Shown here: piece by piece, positions 24,099 through 34,175 of the stretch | How the letters are laid out: each line of letters begins with the position of its first letter | Position numbering within the stretch: position 1 is the stretch's first letter | Assembly: GCA_021298815.1 (NCBI GenBank) | Contig: JAJTHE010000050.1 | Location: 1 to 36,780 of the forward strand | Direction of reading: 5' to 3' | DNA length: 36,780 bases | Origin: Betaproteobacteria bacterium | Lineage (GTDB): Bacteria; Pseudomonadota; Gammaproteobacteria; Burkholderiales; CAIKXV01 | Translations under genes and position numbers: made by a program | Notes under the pieces: model-generated | The model's input: the letters and a program-made list of their open reading frames with translations, nothing else | Databases searched by the model: none | What the model was told of the DNA's origin: nothing

Positions 24099-25082
24099 AT
24101 GGACTCGAAGCGTTCAACGGTGGCGCGCGTGGCGATGATGGCGCTCGCTGCCATCGCCAGCCCCACCCTGGCCCAGGGGCCCGGGCAGTATCCATCGAAG
24201 CCGATCCGGCTGATCATCCTGAGCACGCCCGCCTCGGGGCCGGACATCGTCGGGCGATTGATCGGCGCGCACCTGACCGAAGCCTGGGGCCAGCAGGTGG
24301 TGATCGACCCCCGGCCCGGTGCGAGCGGCATCATCGGCGCCGAGATCGCTGCCCGCAGCGCACCCGACGGCCATACCCTGGTCATCGCCACCACCCAGGC
24401 CGCGATCGTGTCGGTGATGTTCGACAAGCTCAAGTTCGACCTGATCAAGGACTTCTCCCCGATCAGCCTGATGGCCTCGACGCCGTTCCTGCTGGTGGTG
24501 AACCCCGGGATGCCGGCGAAGACGATCGCGGATTTCGTTGCGATGGCGAAGGCCAAGCCGGGCGAGCTGCGTTACGGATCGGGTGGGTCGGGCTCGCCGC
24601 CGCACCTGTCGGCGGAACTGTTCAGGCACATGACCGGCATCGACGTGCAGCACGTGCCGTACAAGGGCGTGACGCCGGCGCTGACCGACACCATCGCAGG
24701 GCAGGTGCACATGACGATCTCGGTGGTGCCGGCGGTGCTGGCGCACATGCGCTCCGGGCGGGTGCGTGCGCTCGGCATCACCAGCGCGAGGCGCTCGGAG
24801 GTGGTGCCGGAGGTGCCGGCGATCAGCGAGACGATCCCGGGCTACGAGTACATCGGGTGGTACACGCTGCTGGCGCCGGCCAGGACGCCGGTGGCAATCA
24901 TCAATCGCCTGAACGCGGAAGTGGTCAGCGCGCTGAAGACGTCGGCGGTGCGCGAGAAACTGGCCGACCTCGGGGCGGAGCCGATCGGCAGCACGGTGAA
25001 GGAAGTGACCGAGTTCATACCGGCGCAGATGGCTAGGCTGCGAGAACTGGTGCGGTTGTCCGGCGCCAAGGCGGATCGGTAG
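24099..25082 (+). CDS. Bug/TctC-family periplasmic substrate-binding protein
   Basis: A 327-residue receptor. The signal peptide ends SPTLAQ, then YPSKPIRLIILSTPASGPD, VVIDPRPGASGIIGAEIAARS, HVPYKGVTPALTDTIAGQVH, and closing APARTPVAIINRLN. It differs from its paralogues in having TPASGPD in the first ligand loop, where the others have a glycine-rich PGGxxD or PxGGGTD, which may reflect a different ligand. It is last in the operon with the ThDP enzyme and two lactonase-like proteins and probably supplies their substrate. ATG at 24099 follows GGGAGATCGCA. Confidence 0.92.
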   Translation: MDSKRSTVARVAMMALAAIASPTLAQGPGQYPSKPIRLIILSTPASGPDIVGRLIGAHLTEAWGQQVVIDPRPGASGIIGAEIAARSAPDGHTLVIATTQAAIVSVMFDKLKFDLIKDFSPISLMASTPFLLVVNPGMPAKTIADFVAMAKAKPGELRYGSGGSGSPPHLSAELFRHMTGIDVQHVPYKGVTPALTDTIAGQVHMTISVVPAVLAHMRSGRVRALGITSARRSEVVPEVPAISETIPGYEYIGWYTLLAPARTPVAIINRLNAEVVSALKTSAVREKLADLGAEPIGSTVKEVTEFIPAQMARLRELVRLSGAKADR

Positions 25083-25145
25083 GCTACTCGAGCAGGTGGA
25101 TGCGCGCGGGATGGCGGCGCCGAGGCGTGCTTGCCGGCTTGCGCT

Positions 25146-25535
25146 TCATGCCCTCTTGGGAAACAACGCCACGCCAGGCAGGCCGTCGAAGTGCGCGTCG
25201 CAGGTCAGCAATTCCGCACCGACGTGTCGTGCCGTCGCATAGACGATGGCGTCGGCCGTGGCCAGCTTGTGTTCGCGGTGCAGCTCTGCCGCGAGCAGGG
25301 CGATGCTGGTGTCCAACGGCACGACCACGCATTTCTGCGTGTAGGCAATGACCTGGTCGGCCTGGTCTTCACCGAGCTCGCGCACCAGCCACTTGGACAG
25401 TTCCAGCTGCACGATCGTGGGGACGATGCACTCCGGCTTGTCCGGGAACTGCTTTCCAAGCCTGGCACCCAGCGCGCTGCCGGTGAGCCATTCGATCCAG
25501 GCCGAGGTATCGATGACGCGTCGTGGCACCGCCAT
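25146..25535 (-). CDS. VapC-type PIN-domain toxin
   Basis: A 129-residue PIN toxin. RRVIDTSAWIEWLTGS carries the first Asp, TIVQLELSKWLV the Glu, LATADAIVYATAR the second Asp and LLTCDAHFDGLPGV the last acidic cluster; the nuclease site looks complete. The ATG at 25535 shares one base with the antitoxin stop (TGATG), the standard coupled layout. Its antitoxin is the intact copy of the AbrB unit seen in the chimera at 19388. RNA target unknown. Confidence 0.9.
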   Translation of the reverse strand: MAVPRRVIDTSAWIEWLTGSALGARLGKQFPDKPECIVPTIVQLELSKWLVRELGEDQADQVIAYTQKCVVVPLDTSIALLAAELHREHKLATADAIVYATARHVGAELLTCDAHFDGLPGVALFPKRA

Positions 25536-25747
25536 CAATAGCGGTCCTTGCGGTCGCGGTAGCCATCCTTGCGGCCCCCCCTGGCGATGCCGGCCAGCTG
25601 GTCAAGCTCGGGCACCGGCATCACCAGGACGCCCTTGCCTTTGGGGATGAACACGAACTCCTGGCCAGCCTGCCACTGCTGCTCTTCGCGAACGGCCTTC
25701 GGTATCGAGATCTGGAACTTGCTGGACAGGGTGGCGGTAGCGGTCAC
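25535..25747 (-). CDS. AbrB/MazE-type antitoxin
   Basis: A 70-residue antitoxin with a swapped-hairpin AbrB DNA-binding fold (TATLSSKFQISIPKAVRE, GQEFVFIPKGKGVLVMPVP) and a short charged C-terminus ending GYRDRKDRY. It pairs with the PIN toxin immediately downstream. The start is GTG at 25747, in the same position as in the paralogue at 19858; the ribosome site is weak. The segment with its upstream region is duplicated at 19649-19930, where the toxin has been replaced by a DUF433 domain. Confidence 0.88.
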   Translation of the reverse strand: MTATATLSSKFQISIPKAVREEQQWQAGQEFVFIPKGKGVLVMPVPELDQLAGIARGGRKDGYRDRKDRY

Positions 25748-25820
25748 TGGAGTGCTCTGATGTATCGATGAGTGATTGGTAAGAATACACTTTTCCGCTG
25801 ATCACGGCGAAAGCAGGACT
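25539..25820 (-). repeat. Direct repeat copy B (AbrB antitoxin segment plus upstream)
   Basis: Matches 19649-19930 in the same orientation, including CTTTTCCGCTGATCACGGC. Beyond the antitoxin it carries a short tail that reads WFGVLLSP and stop on the minus strand, corresponding to the FGVFLLP end of the DUF3147 gene near copy A, so the copied segment once included that gene's 3' end. The 194 bases from 25748 to 25941 hold this remnant and the gntR promoter region but no other gene. Confidence 0.7.
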
Positions 25821-25893
25821 CCGAACCACCCAGAGGGAGTGCGACGCCAGCGCGCGCTTGCGTGGTTCGGAAACATCGACCCGGGCGTCTGGA

Positions 25894-25930
25894 CAGTTGT
25901 CTTCAATCGTGTAAAGTAGTCAGACAACTG
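25894..25930 (+). promoter_or_regulatory. Inverted repeat and FadR-type operator upstream of the GntR gene
   Basis: CAGTTGTCT (25894-25902) and AGACAACTG (25922-25930) are perfect 9-base inverted arms. The right arm overlaps TAGTCAGACAA (25917-25927), which fits the FadR-subfamily pattern T-N-G-T-N(x)-A-C-N-A. It ends 11 bases before the regulator's ATG, so autoregulation is likely. TAAAGT at 25912-25917 may be a -10 element. Confidence 0.55.
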
Positions 25931-25941
25931 AGACGACCGCC

Positions 25942-26745
25942 ATGCCAGCCAGACGAACTGCACAGCCGCTCGAACCCGTGTTCTCCCGGGTGGCGGCTCG
26001 CACGTCCGCCGGCAACGGCGCGGCCGCGCTGGACGTCAGCAAGGTCGTGCCGCTCAAGTTCGCGGACCAGCTCTACGAGGACATCCTCTCGGCCATCGTC
26101 GACGGCAAGCTGCCCGAAGGCGAGCGTCTTCCGTCGGAGACCGAACTCGCGTCGGCGTTCGGCGTGTCGCGCCCGGTGGTGCGCGAGGCGCTGTCGCGGC
26201 TGCGTGCGGACGGTGTCGTGGTGTCGCGCCGGGGTTCGGGCTCGTACGTGCAGCGCCGGCCGAGCCGCGAGTTCCTGTCGCTCGCGCCGATCGGCGGCAT
26301 CGCCGACCTGATGCGCTGCTTCGAGTTCCGGATCGCGGTCGAGGGCGAGGCCGCGGCGCTGGCCGCCACGCGCCGCACCGAGCAGGACCTGCTCGAGCTC
26401 GAGGCCGCCCTGGACGAACTCGAGACGGCGATCGTACAACAGGCGGTCGGCACCCAGGCCGATGTCCGCTTCCACAAGGCGATCGCGGTCGCCAGCCGCA
26501 ACAAGCTGTTCCACTCGACGCTGATGACCCTGTCGAACGCGATCTTCGAGGGCATCAGCGTCGCGCGCAAGCTGACCCTACAGGCCAGCCGCCGCAGGCT
26601 GCTGACCGTACAGGCGGAACACCGACGCGTGTTCGAGGCGATCCGAAACGAAGACGCCGCGGGCGCCCGTCGGGCCGTACGGCAGCACATCGAGAATGCA
26701 CGGGCACGGATCCTGAGCGAGGCGACCGCGCCACCGCAGGACTAG
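25942..26745 (+). CDS. GntR-family transcriptional regulator, FadR subfamily (FCD domain)
   Basis: A 267-residue regulator. The winged helix-turn-helix spans residues about 35-108 (PLKFADQLYEDILSAIVDGK, LPSETELASAFGVSRPVVRE, LRADGVVVSRRGSGSYV). The C-terminal all-helical FCD domain includes FEFRIAVEGEAAALAA with an Arg at the usual ligand site, DVRFHKAIAVASRNKLF with Asp and His typical of metal-dependent carboxylate sensing, and AEHRRVFEAI with the second His. FCD regulators commonly respond to organic acids. It sits 32 bases before the LeuC-like gene in the same direction and probably controls the polycarboxylate operon that follows. About 35 disordered residues precede the DNA-binding domain. 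Confidence 0.92.
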   Translation: MPARRTAQPLEPVFSRVAARTSAGNGAAALDVSKVVPLKFADQLYEDILSAIVDGKLPEGERLPSETELASAFGVSRPVVREALSRLRADGVVVSRRGSGSYVQRRPSREFLSLAPIGGIADLMRCFEFRIAVEGEAAALAATRRTEQDLLELEAALDELETAIVQQAVGTQADVRFHKAIAVASRNKLFHSTLMTLSNAIFEGISVARKLTLQASRRRLLTVQAEHRRVFEAIRNEDAAGARRAVRQHIENARARILSEATAPPQD

Positions 26746-26777
26746 CGCGCGTCACCGCTTCGACACCGGAGGGAAGC

Positions 26778-28190
26778 ATGGCAGCACCGACACCTCGAAC
26801 GATGTACGAGAAGATCTGGGACGAGCATGCGGTGCGCACGCGCGGCGAGAACGAGGCGCTGCTCTACGTGGACTACAACGTGGTGCATGAAGGTCCGTTC
26901 TACGCGTTCGACGGCCTGATCCAGGAAGGGCGGGCGGTGCGCCGGCCTGCGCAGACCATCGCCTTCTCCGACCACTACGTGCCCACCGTGCAGCGCGAGC
27001 GCGGCCTCGACGGCATCGTGGATCCCGAGGCGCGCTCGATGGTCGAGCAGCTCGCGAAGAACGCGGCGACCACCGGCATCACCCACTACGGGATGGACCA
27101 TCCGCAGCAGGGGATCATGCACGTGGTCGCGGCCGAACTCGGCCTGGTGCAGCCGGGCATGGTGGTCACTGGCTCCGACTCGCACATCGCCACCAACGGT
27201 GCGTTCGGGGCGTTCGGCTTCGGCGTCGGCGCCTCGCAGGTCAAGCACATCCTGGCCACGCAGACGGTGTGGCTGAAGAAGGCACGCACGATGCAGGTGG
27301 TGGTCGACGGCACGCTCGGGCCGGGCGTCAGCGCGAAGGACGTGGTGCTGGCGATCATCGAGCACCTGAGCATCGGCGGTGGCGTCGGCCATGTCATCGA
27401 GTACACCGGCACGGTGATCCGCGCGCTGTCGATGGAAGGCCGGATGACCCTGTGCAACATGACGATCGAGGGCGGTGCGCGGGCGGGCATGATCGCGCCG
27501 GACGAGATCACCGTCGCCTACCTGAAGGGCCGCGAGTACGCGCCGGATGCCGCCGCCTGGGCGGATGCCGTCGCATACTGGCGCTCGATCGCCACCGATG
27601 CCGGCGCGACCTACGACAGGCACGCGGCAGTCGACGGCAGCCGGATCGAGCCGATGGTCACCTGGGGCACGGCGCAGGACGAGGCGACCGGCATCGGCGG
27701 CACGGTGCCCGATCCGGAATCGCTGTCCGATCCGGCGCGCCGCGTGCGCGCACGCCGTGCGCTCGACTACATGAAGCTCGTCCCCGGCCAGTCGATCCGT
27801 GACATCGCGATCGACCGGGTGTTCATCGGTTCGTGCACCAATGCCCGTCTCGAAGACCTGCGCGAAGCCGCGCGGGTGGCCGAGGGACGCAAGGTGGTCG
27901 TGCCGTCGGTGATCGTGCCGGGTTCGCAGACGGTCAAGCGCGCGGCCGAGGCCGAGGGCCTCGACCAGGTGTTCCTCGCGGCCGGCTTCGAGTGGCGCAG
28001 CCCGGGCTGCTCGATGTGCACCGGATCCAACGGCGACCGCGTCCCGGCCGGCGAACGCTGCGCATCGACCTCGAACCGGAACTTCGAAGGCCGGCAGGGG
28101 CGGGGTTCGCTGACCCACCTGGTGAGCCCGGCCATGGCAGCGGCCGCCGCGATCAGCGGCCGGCTCGCCGACGTGCGCGACTTTCTCTGA
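26778..28190 (+). CDS. LeuC-like large subunit of an aconitase-family hydro-lyase
   Basis: A 470-residue [4Fe-4S] hydro-lyase subunit of the isopropylmalate isomerase type. Cluster ligands are Cys353 (GSCTNARLED) and Cys411/Cys414 (SPGCSMCTGSNGD). Substrate and cluster segments include VVTGSDSHIATNGAFGAFGFGVG and the C-terminal CASTSNRNFEGRQGRGSLTHL. It departs from leucine-biosynthetic LeuC at positions that are usually fixed: YVDYNVVHEGPFYAFDGL replaces the IDRHLVHEVTSPQAF-type segment, and MCTGSN replaces MCLAMN. It therefore probably isomerises or hydrates a different acid. It pairs with the small subunit 12 bases downstream. GGAGGGAAGC precedes the ATG. Context with TcuA and aconitase suggests a tri- or dicarboxylic substrate (inference). 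Confidence 0.88.
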   Translation: MAAPTPRTMYEKIWDEHAVRTRGENEALLYVDYNVVHEGPFYAFDGLIQEGRAVRRPAQTIAFSDHYVPTVQRERGLDGIVDPEARSMVEQLAKNAATTGITHYGMDHPQQGIMHVVAAELGLVQPGMVVTGSDSHIATNGAFGAFGFGVGASQVKHILATQTVWLKKARTMQVVVDGTLGPGVSAKDVVLAIIEHLSIGGGVGHVIEYTGTVIRALSMEGRMTLCNMTIEGGARAGMIAPDEITVAYLKGREYAPDAAAWADAVAYWRSIATDAGATYDRHAAVDGSRIEPMVTWGTAQDEATGIGGTVPDPESLSDPARRVRARRALDYMKLVPGQSIRDIAIDRVFIGSCTNARLEDLREAARVAEGRKVVVPSVIVPGSQTVKRAAEAEGLDQVFLAAGFEWRSPGCSMCTGSNGDRVPAGERCASTSNRNFEGRQGRGSLTHLVSPAMAAAAAISGRLADVRDFL

Positions 28191-28201
28191 GCGAGGCGCA
28201 G

Positions 28202-28822
28202 ATGCAGCCCTTCACCACCCTGCGTGCGATCGCCGCGCCGTATTTCGAAGCCGACATCGACACCGACAAGATCATCCCGCACCGCTACCTGCGAAAGCCG
28301 CTGTCGGCGGGCTATCGCAACTTCCTTTTCTACAACGAGCGCTTCACGCCCGAAGGCACGGTGAAGCCGGACTTCGTGCTGCACCGGCCGCCCTACGACC
28401 GGGCGCAGGTGCTGGTCGCCGGGCGCAACTTCGGCGGCGGATCGACCCGGGAAGGGGCGGTCTACGCGCTCGCCGACTTCGGCTTCCGTGCGCTGATCGC
28501 GCCGAGCTTCGGCGACATCTTCCATGCGAACTGCCTGCAGAACGGCGTGCTTCCGGTGGTGCTGCCGGATGCGGTGATCGCCGGGCTGGCGAAGCATCTT
28601 GTCGAGCAGCCCGGCGCCGAGGTGACCATCGACCTGCCCGGGCAGGAAGTCACGATGCCCGACGGCAGCCGCCACCGATTCGAGCTGGACCCGGTCCGCA
28701 AGGACCAGCTGCTGCGCGGCCTCGACGACATCGGGATCACCCTGACCGATGCCGGCCTGATCGAGGCGTTCGAGGCGCAGTACCACCGCCGCCTGCACTG
28801 GCTGGGCAACGGCCGAACCTGA
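28202..28822 (+). CDS. LeuD-like small subunit of an aconitase-family hydro-lyase
   Basis: A 206-residue swivel-domain subunit of the bacterial LeuD type. It shows DIDTDKIIPHRYLRKP, VLVAGRNFGGGSTREGAVYAL, APSFGDIFHANCLQNGVLPVVL and the usual C-terminal domain. Normal LeuD has GRNFGCGSSREHA; here the Cys is Gly and the motif ends in TREGA, a further sign that the enzyme is not for leucine synthesis. The loop YLRK corresponds to the region that sets specificity in isopropylmalate/homoaconitate enzymes. It would form a heterodimer with the preceding subunit. The start lies 12 bases after the large subunit stop, with GAGGCGC before the ATG. Confidence 0.9.
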   Translation: MQPFTTLRAIAAPYFEADIDTDKIIPHRYLRKPLSAGYRNFLFYNERFTPEGTVKPDFVLHRPPYDRAQVLVAGRNFGGGSTREGAVYALADFGFRALIAPSFGDIFHANCLQNGVLPVVLPDAVIAGLAKHLVEQPGAEVTIDLPGQEVTMPDGSRHRFELDPVRKDQLLRGLDDIGITLTDAGLIEAFEAQYHRRLHWLGNGRT

Positions 28823-28875
28823 ATGACCGAACAACCGAACAACCGAATGACCTGAAGCACCGAAGCACCTGAAAG
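28823..28875 (+). repeat. Short direct repeats in the leuD-dioxygenase gap
   Basis: The 90-base gap contains ACCGAACA followed by ACCGAACA and ACCGAATGACC, then GAAGCACC-GAAGCACC. These are small imperfect tandem repeats without an obvious hairpin. A GGAGGAACG ribosome site for the next gene ends the gap. No promoter was recognised, so read-through from the LeuCD-like genes is likely. Confidence 0.5.
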
Positions 28876-28912
28876 ACGGCCCGCCAGAGGCCGCACTCGG
28901 AGGAGGAACGTC

Positions 28913-29833
28913 ATGCCGGACTCGCTGCAGATCGTCCCCTTGCCCCATGCCTGCGGCGCCGAGGCGCATGGCGTCGACGTGCGCACGCTCGACGCGGATG
29001 CCTTCGCGGTGCTGCGCCAGGCCTGGCTGGAAAACCTCGTGCTCGTGATACACGGCCAGCAGCTCACCGACGCGGAACTGACCGCGTTCGGGCAGCGCTT
29101 CGGCGTGCTGGACGAGCTGCCACCGGTCGGCACGGGGCAGAAGCCGCGCGACAACAAGTACATCTCGGTGATCTCGAACGTGATCGAGGATGGTGTGCCG
29201 ATCGGCGGCCTCGCCGACGACGAGGTGATCTGGCACTCCGACACCTCGTATCGCGAGCGGCCGCCGTCGGCGAGCTTGCTGTACGCGCTCGAGCTGCCGG
29301 CCTGGGGCGGCAACACCGGCTTCGCCAACATGTACCTCGCGCTCGAGACGCTCGACCCGGCGCTGCGCGCGCAGGTCGACCGGCTTTCGATCAAGAACGA
29401 CACCACCTACAACGCGGGTGGCCAGTTGCGCGAAGGCTTCGAGCCGGTGACCGACGTGCGCAACTGTCCCGGCGCGATCCACCCGATCGTGCGCACCCAT
29501 CCGGAGACCCGGCACGACTGCCTGTACCTCGGGCGGCGGCGCAACGCCTACGTGATGGGGCTCGAGGTCGACGAGTCCGAAGCCCTGCTCGACCGCCTCT
29601 GGGCGCATGCGACGCAGGACTTCCTGTACTGGCACCACGAATGGACCGTCGGCGACGTGGTGGTCTGGGACAACCGCTGCACGATGCATCGGCGCGACCA
29701 CTTCGATCCGGCCACGCGCCGGGTGATGCACCGCGCCCAGGCCCGCGACGACCTGCGGCCGGAACGCGACGAGGGCGCGAAGGCCATGCCGCATCCCCGC
29801 GGCCATGCAATCCCCGAGGCGATCGGCGCCTGA
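28913..29833 (+). CDS. TauD/TfdA-family Fe(II)/2-oxoglutarate-dependent dioxygenase
   Basis: A 306-residue non-haem iron enzyme. The facial triad is His108 and Asp110 in VIWHSDTSYRERPP and a distal His in NRCTMHRRDHFDPATRR, followed by the Arg that binds the 2-oxoglutarate carboxylate. Other family segments are LVLVIHGQQLTDAELTAFGQ, GNTGFANMYLALETL and AIHPIVRTHPETRHDCLYLG. Such enzymes hydroxylate a substrate carbon next to an acidic or ether group while decarboxylating 2-oxoglutarate, here in the cytoplasm. Between the LeuCD-like enzyme and TcuA, it could hydroxylate or open the imported polycarboxylate before the aconitase-type steps (inference). GGAGGAACGTC precedes the ATG. Confidence 0.9.
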   Translation: MPDSLQIVPLPHACGAEAHGVDVRTLDADAFAVLRQAWLENLVLVIHGQQLTDAELTAFGQRFGVLDELPPVGTGQKPRDNKYISVISNVIEDGVPIGGLADDEVIWHSDTSYRERPPSASLLYALELPAWGGNTGFANMYLALETLDPALRAQVDRLSIKNDTTYNAGGQLREGFEPVTDVRNCPGAIHPIVRTHPETRHDCLYLGRRRNAYVMGLEVDESEALLDRLWAHATQDFLYWHHEWTVGDVVVWDNRCTMHRRDHFDPATRRVMHRAQARDDLRPERDEGAKAMPHPRGHAIPEAIGA

Positions 29834-29870
29834 CCGCAGCACACTGGGCAGCACACTGGAGGAGCAATCG

Positions 29871-31367
29871 ATGCAAGCGAAGGACATCAGCGAAGCGGAT
29901 GTGGTGGTCGTCGGCGCGGGCAATGCGGCGCTGTGCGCGGCGATGGCCGCGCACGAGGCGGGCGCGAAGGTGATCGTGCTGGAACGGGCGCCGCAGTCGG
30001 AGGCCGGCGGCAACAGCTTCTTCACCGCCGGCGCCACCCGGTTCGTGTTCAACAATATTGCCGAACTGCGCGAGGTCCTCGACGTCTCGGAAGAGGAGGA
30101 GCGCACGGTCGACTTCGGCGTCTACACCGCCGACAACTTCTTCGACGACATGGGCCGCGTCACCCAGTATCGCTGCGACCCCGACCTCACCGAGGTGCTG
30201 GTCTCCAACAGCCGGCCGACGCTCGCGTGGATGAAGAAGAAGGGCGTGAAGTTCGAGCCGATGTACGGCCGTCAGGCGCACAAGGTGAACGGACGCTTCA
30301 AGTTCTTCGGCGGCCAGGTCTGCGCGTTCTGGGGCGGCGGGGCAGGGCTCGTCGAGTCAGAGCACCGGATCGCGAAGACGCTGGGCATCCCGATCGTCTA
30401 CGAGACGGCCGCGGTCTCGCTGGTGCAGGAAGCCGGCCGGGTGGTGGGCGTGGTGGTGGAATCCGGGGGGCTCCAGTCTACGATCCGCGCGAAGGCGGTC
30501 GTGCTCGCCGCCGGCGGCTTCGAGTCGAACGCCGAGATGCGTGCCCGCTACCTCGGCCCGAACTGGGACCTCGCCAAGGTGCGCGGCACGCGCTTCAACA
30601 TGGGCGACGGCATCAACATGGCGATGCGGGCCGGCGCGATGCCGTGCGGCCACTGGTCCGGCGCGCATGCGGTGGGCTGGGACATGAACGCACCGACCTT
30701 CGGCGACCGCGAGGTCGGGGACGGGTTCCAGAAGCACAGCTATCCGTTCTCGATCATGGTCAATGCCGACGGCGAACGGTTCGTCGACGAGGGCGCGGAC
30801 TTCCGCAACTTCACCTATGCCAAGTACGGGCTCGACGTACTGAAGCAGCCCGGGCTGTTCTCCTGGCAGGTCTACGACGCGAAGGTGACGCCGCTGCTGC
30901 GCGACGAGTACCGCATCCGGCAGGTGACCAAGGTCGAGGCGGATACGCTCGAGGCGCTCGCGGAGAAGATGGAAGGCGTGAACCCGAAAGGCTTCCTGCG
31001 CACCGTGAAGGCGTTCAACGCCGCCGTGCGGCAGGACATCCCGTTCAACTCGGTGGTCAAGGACGGTCGCTGCACCGAAGGGCTGGCCGTTCCCAAGTCG
31101 AACTGGGCGAACACCCTCGACACGCCGCCGTACCAGGCCTATGCGGTCACCTGCGGCATCACCTTCACCTTCGGCGGCGTGAAGGTCTCGCCGCAGGCGG
31201 CGGTGCAGAGCGTCGCCGGCCAGCCGATCCCCGGCCTGTTCGCGGCCGGCGAGATGGTCGGCGGGCTGTTCTACTTCAACTACCCGAGCGGCACCGGACT
31301 GGTGTCGGGCGCGGTGTTCGGCCGCATCGCCGGCACCCAGGCCGCGCGGCACGCGGGCGGGCTCTGA
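29871..31367 (+). CDS. tcuA: FAD-dependent tricarballylate dehydrogenase-like protein
   Basis: A 498-residue flavoprotein of the succinate dehydrogenase/fumarate reductase FAD family. The dinucleotide motif is ADVVVVGAGNAALCAAMAAHE; further landmarks are EAGGNSFFTAGATRFV, RAKAVVLAAGGFESNAEMRA, GDGINMAMRAGA, TFGGVKVSPQA and the end GLFAAGEMVGGLFYFNYPSG. This pattern and length fit TcuA, which oxidises tricarballylate to cis-aconitate. Aconitase A starts two bases after its stop, a direct sink for cis-aconitate. In Salmonella TcuA needs the iron-sulfur protein TcuB for re-oxidation, and TcuC for uptake; neither is here. An altered substrate is possible. GGAGGAG precedes the ATG at 29871. Confidence 0.87.
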   Translation: MQAKDISEADVVVVGAGNAALCAAMAAHEAGAKVIVLERAPQSEAGGNSFFTAGATRFVFNNIAELREVLDVSEEEERTVDFGVYTADNFFDDMGRVTQYRCDPDLTEVLVSNSRPTLAWMKKKGVKFEPMYGRQAHKVNGRFKFFGGQVCAFWGGGAGLVESEHRIAKTLGIPIVYETAAVSLVQEAGRVVGVVVESGGLQSTIRAKAVVLAAGGFESNAEMRARYLGPNWDLAKVRGTRFNMGDGINMAMRAGAMPCGHWSGAHAVGWDMNAPTFGDREVGDGFQKHSYPFSIMVNADGERFVDEGADFRNFTYAKYGLDVLKQPGLFSWQVYDAKVTPLLRDEYRIRQVTKVEADTLEALAEKMEGVNPKGFLRTVKAFNAAVRQDIPFNSVVKDGRCTEGLAVPKSNWANTLDTPPYQAYAVTCGITFTFGGVKVSPQAAVQSVAGQPIPGLFAAGEMVGGLFYFNYPSGTGLVSGAVFGRIAGTQAARHAGGL

Positions 31368-31369
31368 CC

Positions 31370-34078
<2,709 letters not shown>

Positions 34079-34175
34079 GACACACCGGGACCCGATCCAT
34101 CGCAGCACACGGAAGACCCGCACAGGGCGCCGTGACAGGGCCGCAACCCGCTGGCCCGATCGAGAGGAGGAAGCC

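Noticed and set aside
27767..30106. Long minus-strand open frame of 779 codons
   Set aside because: Antisense shadow of the LeuD-like, dioxygenase and tcuA genes; no conserved motif.
29933..31369. A 1381-residue reading frame running from inside tcuA into aconitase
   Set aside because: The part before ATG 31370 is arginine-rich shadow sequence of tcuA in another frame; aconitase starts at its own ATG two bases after the tcuA stop.
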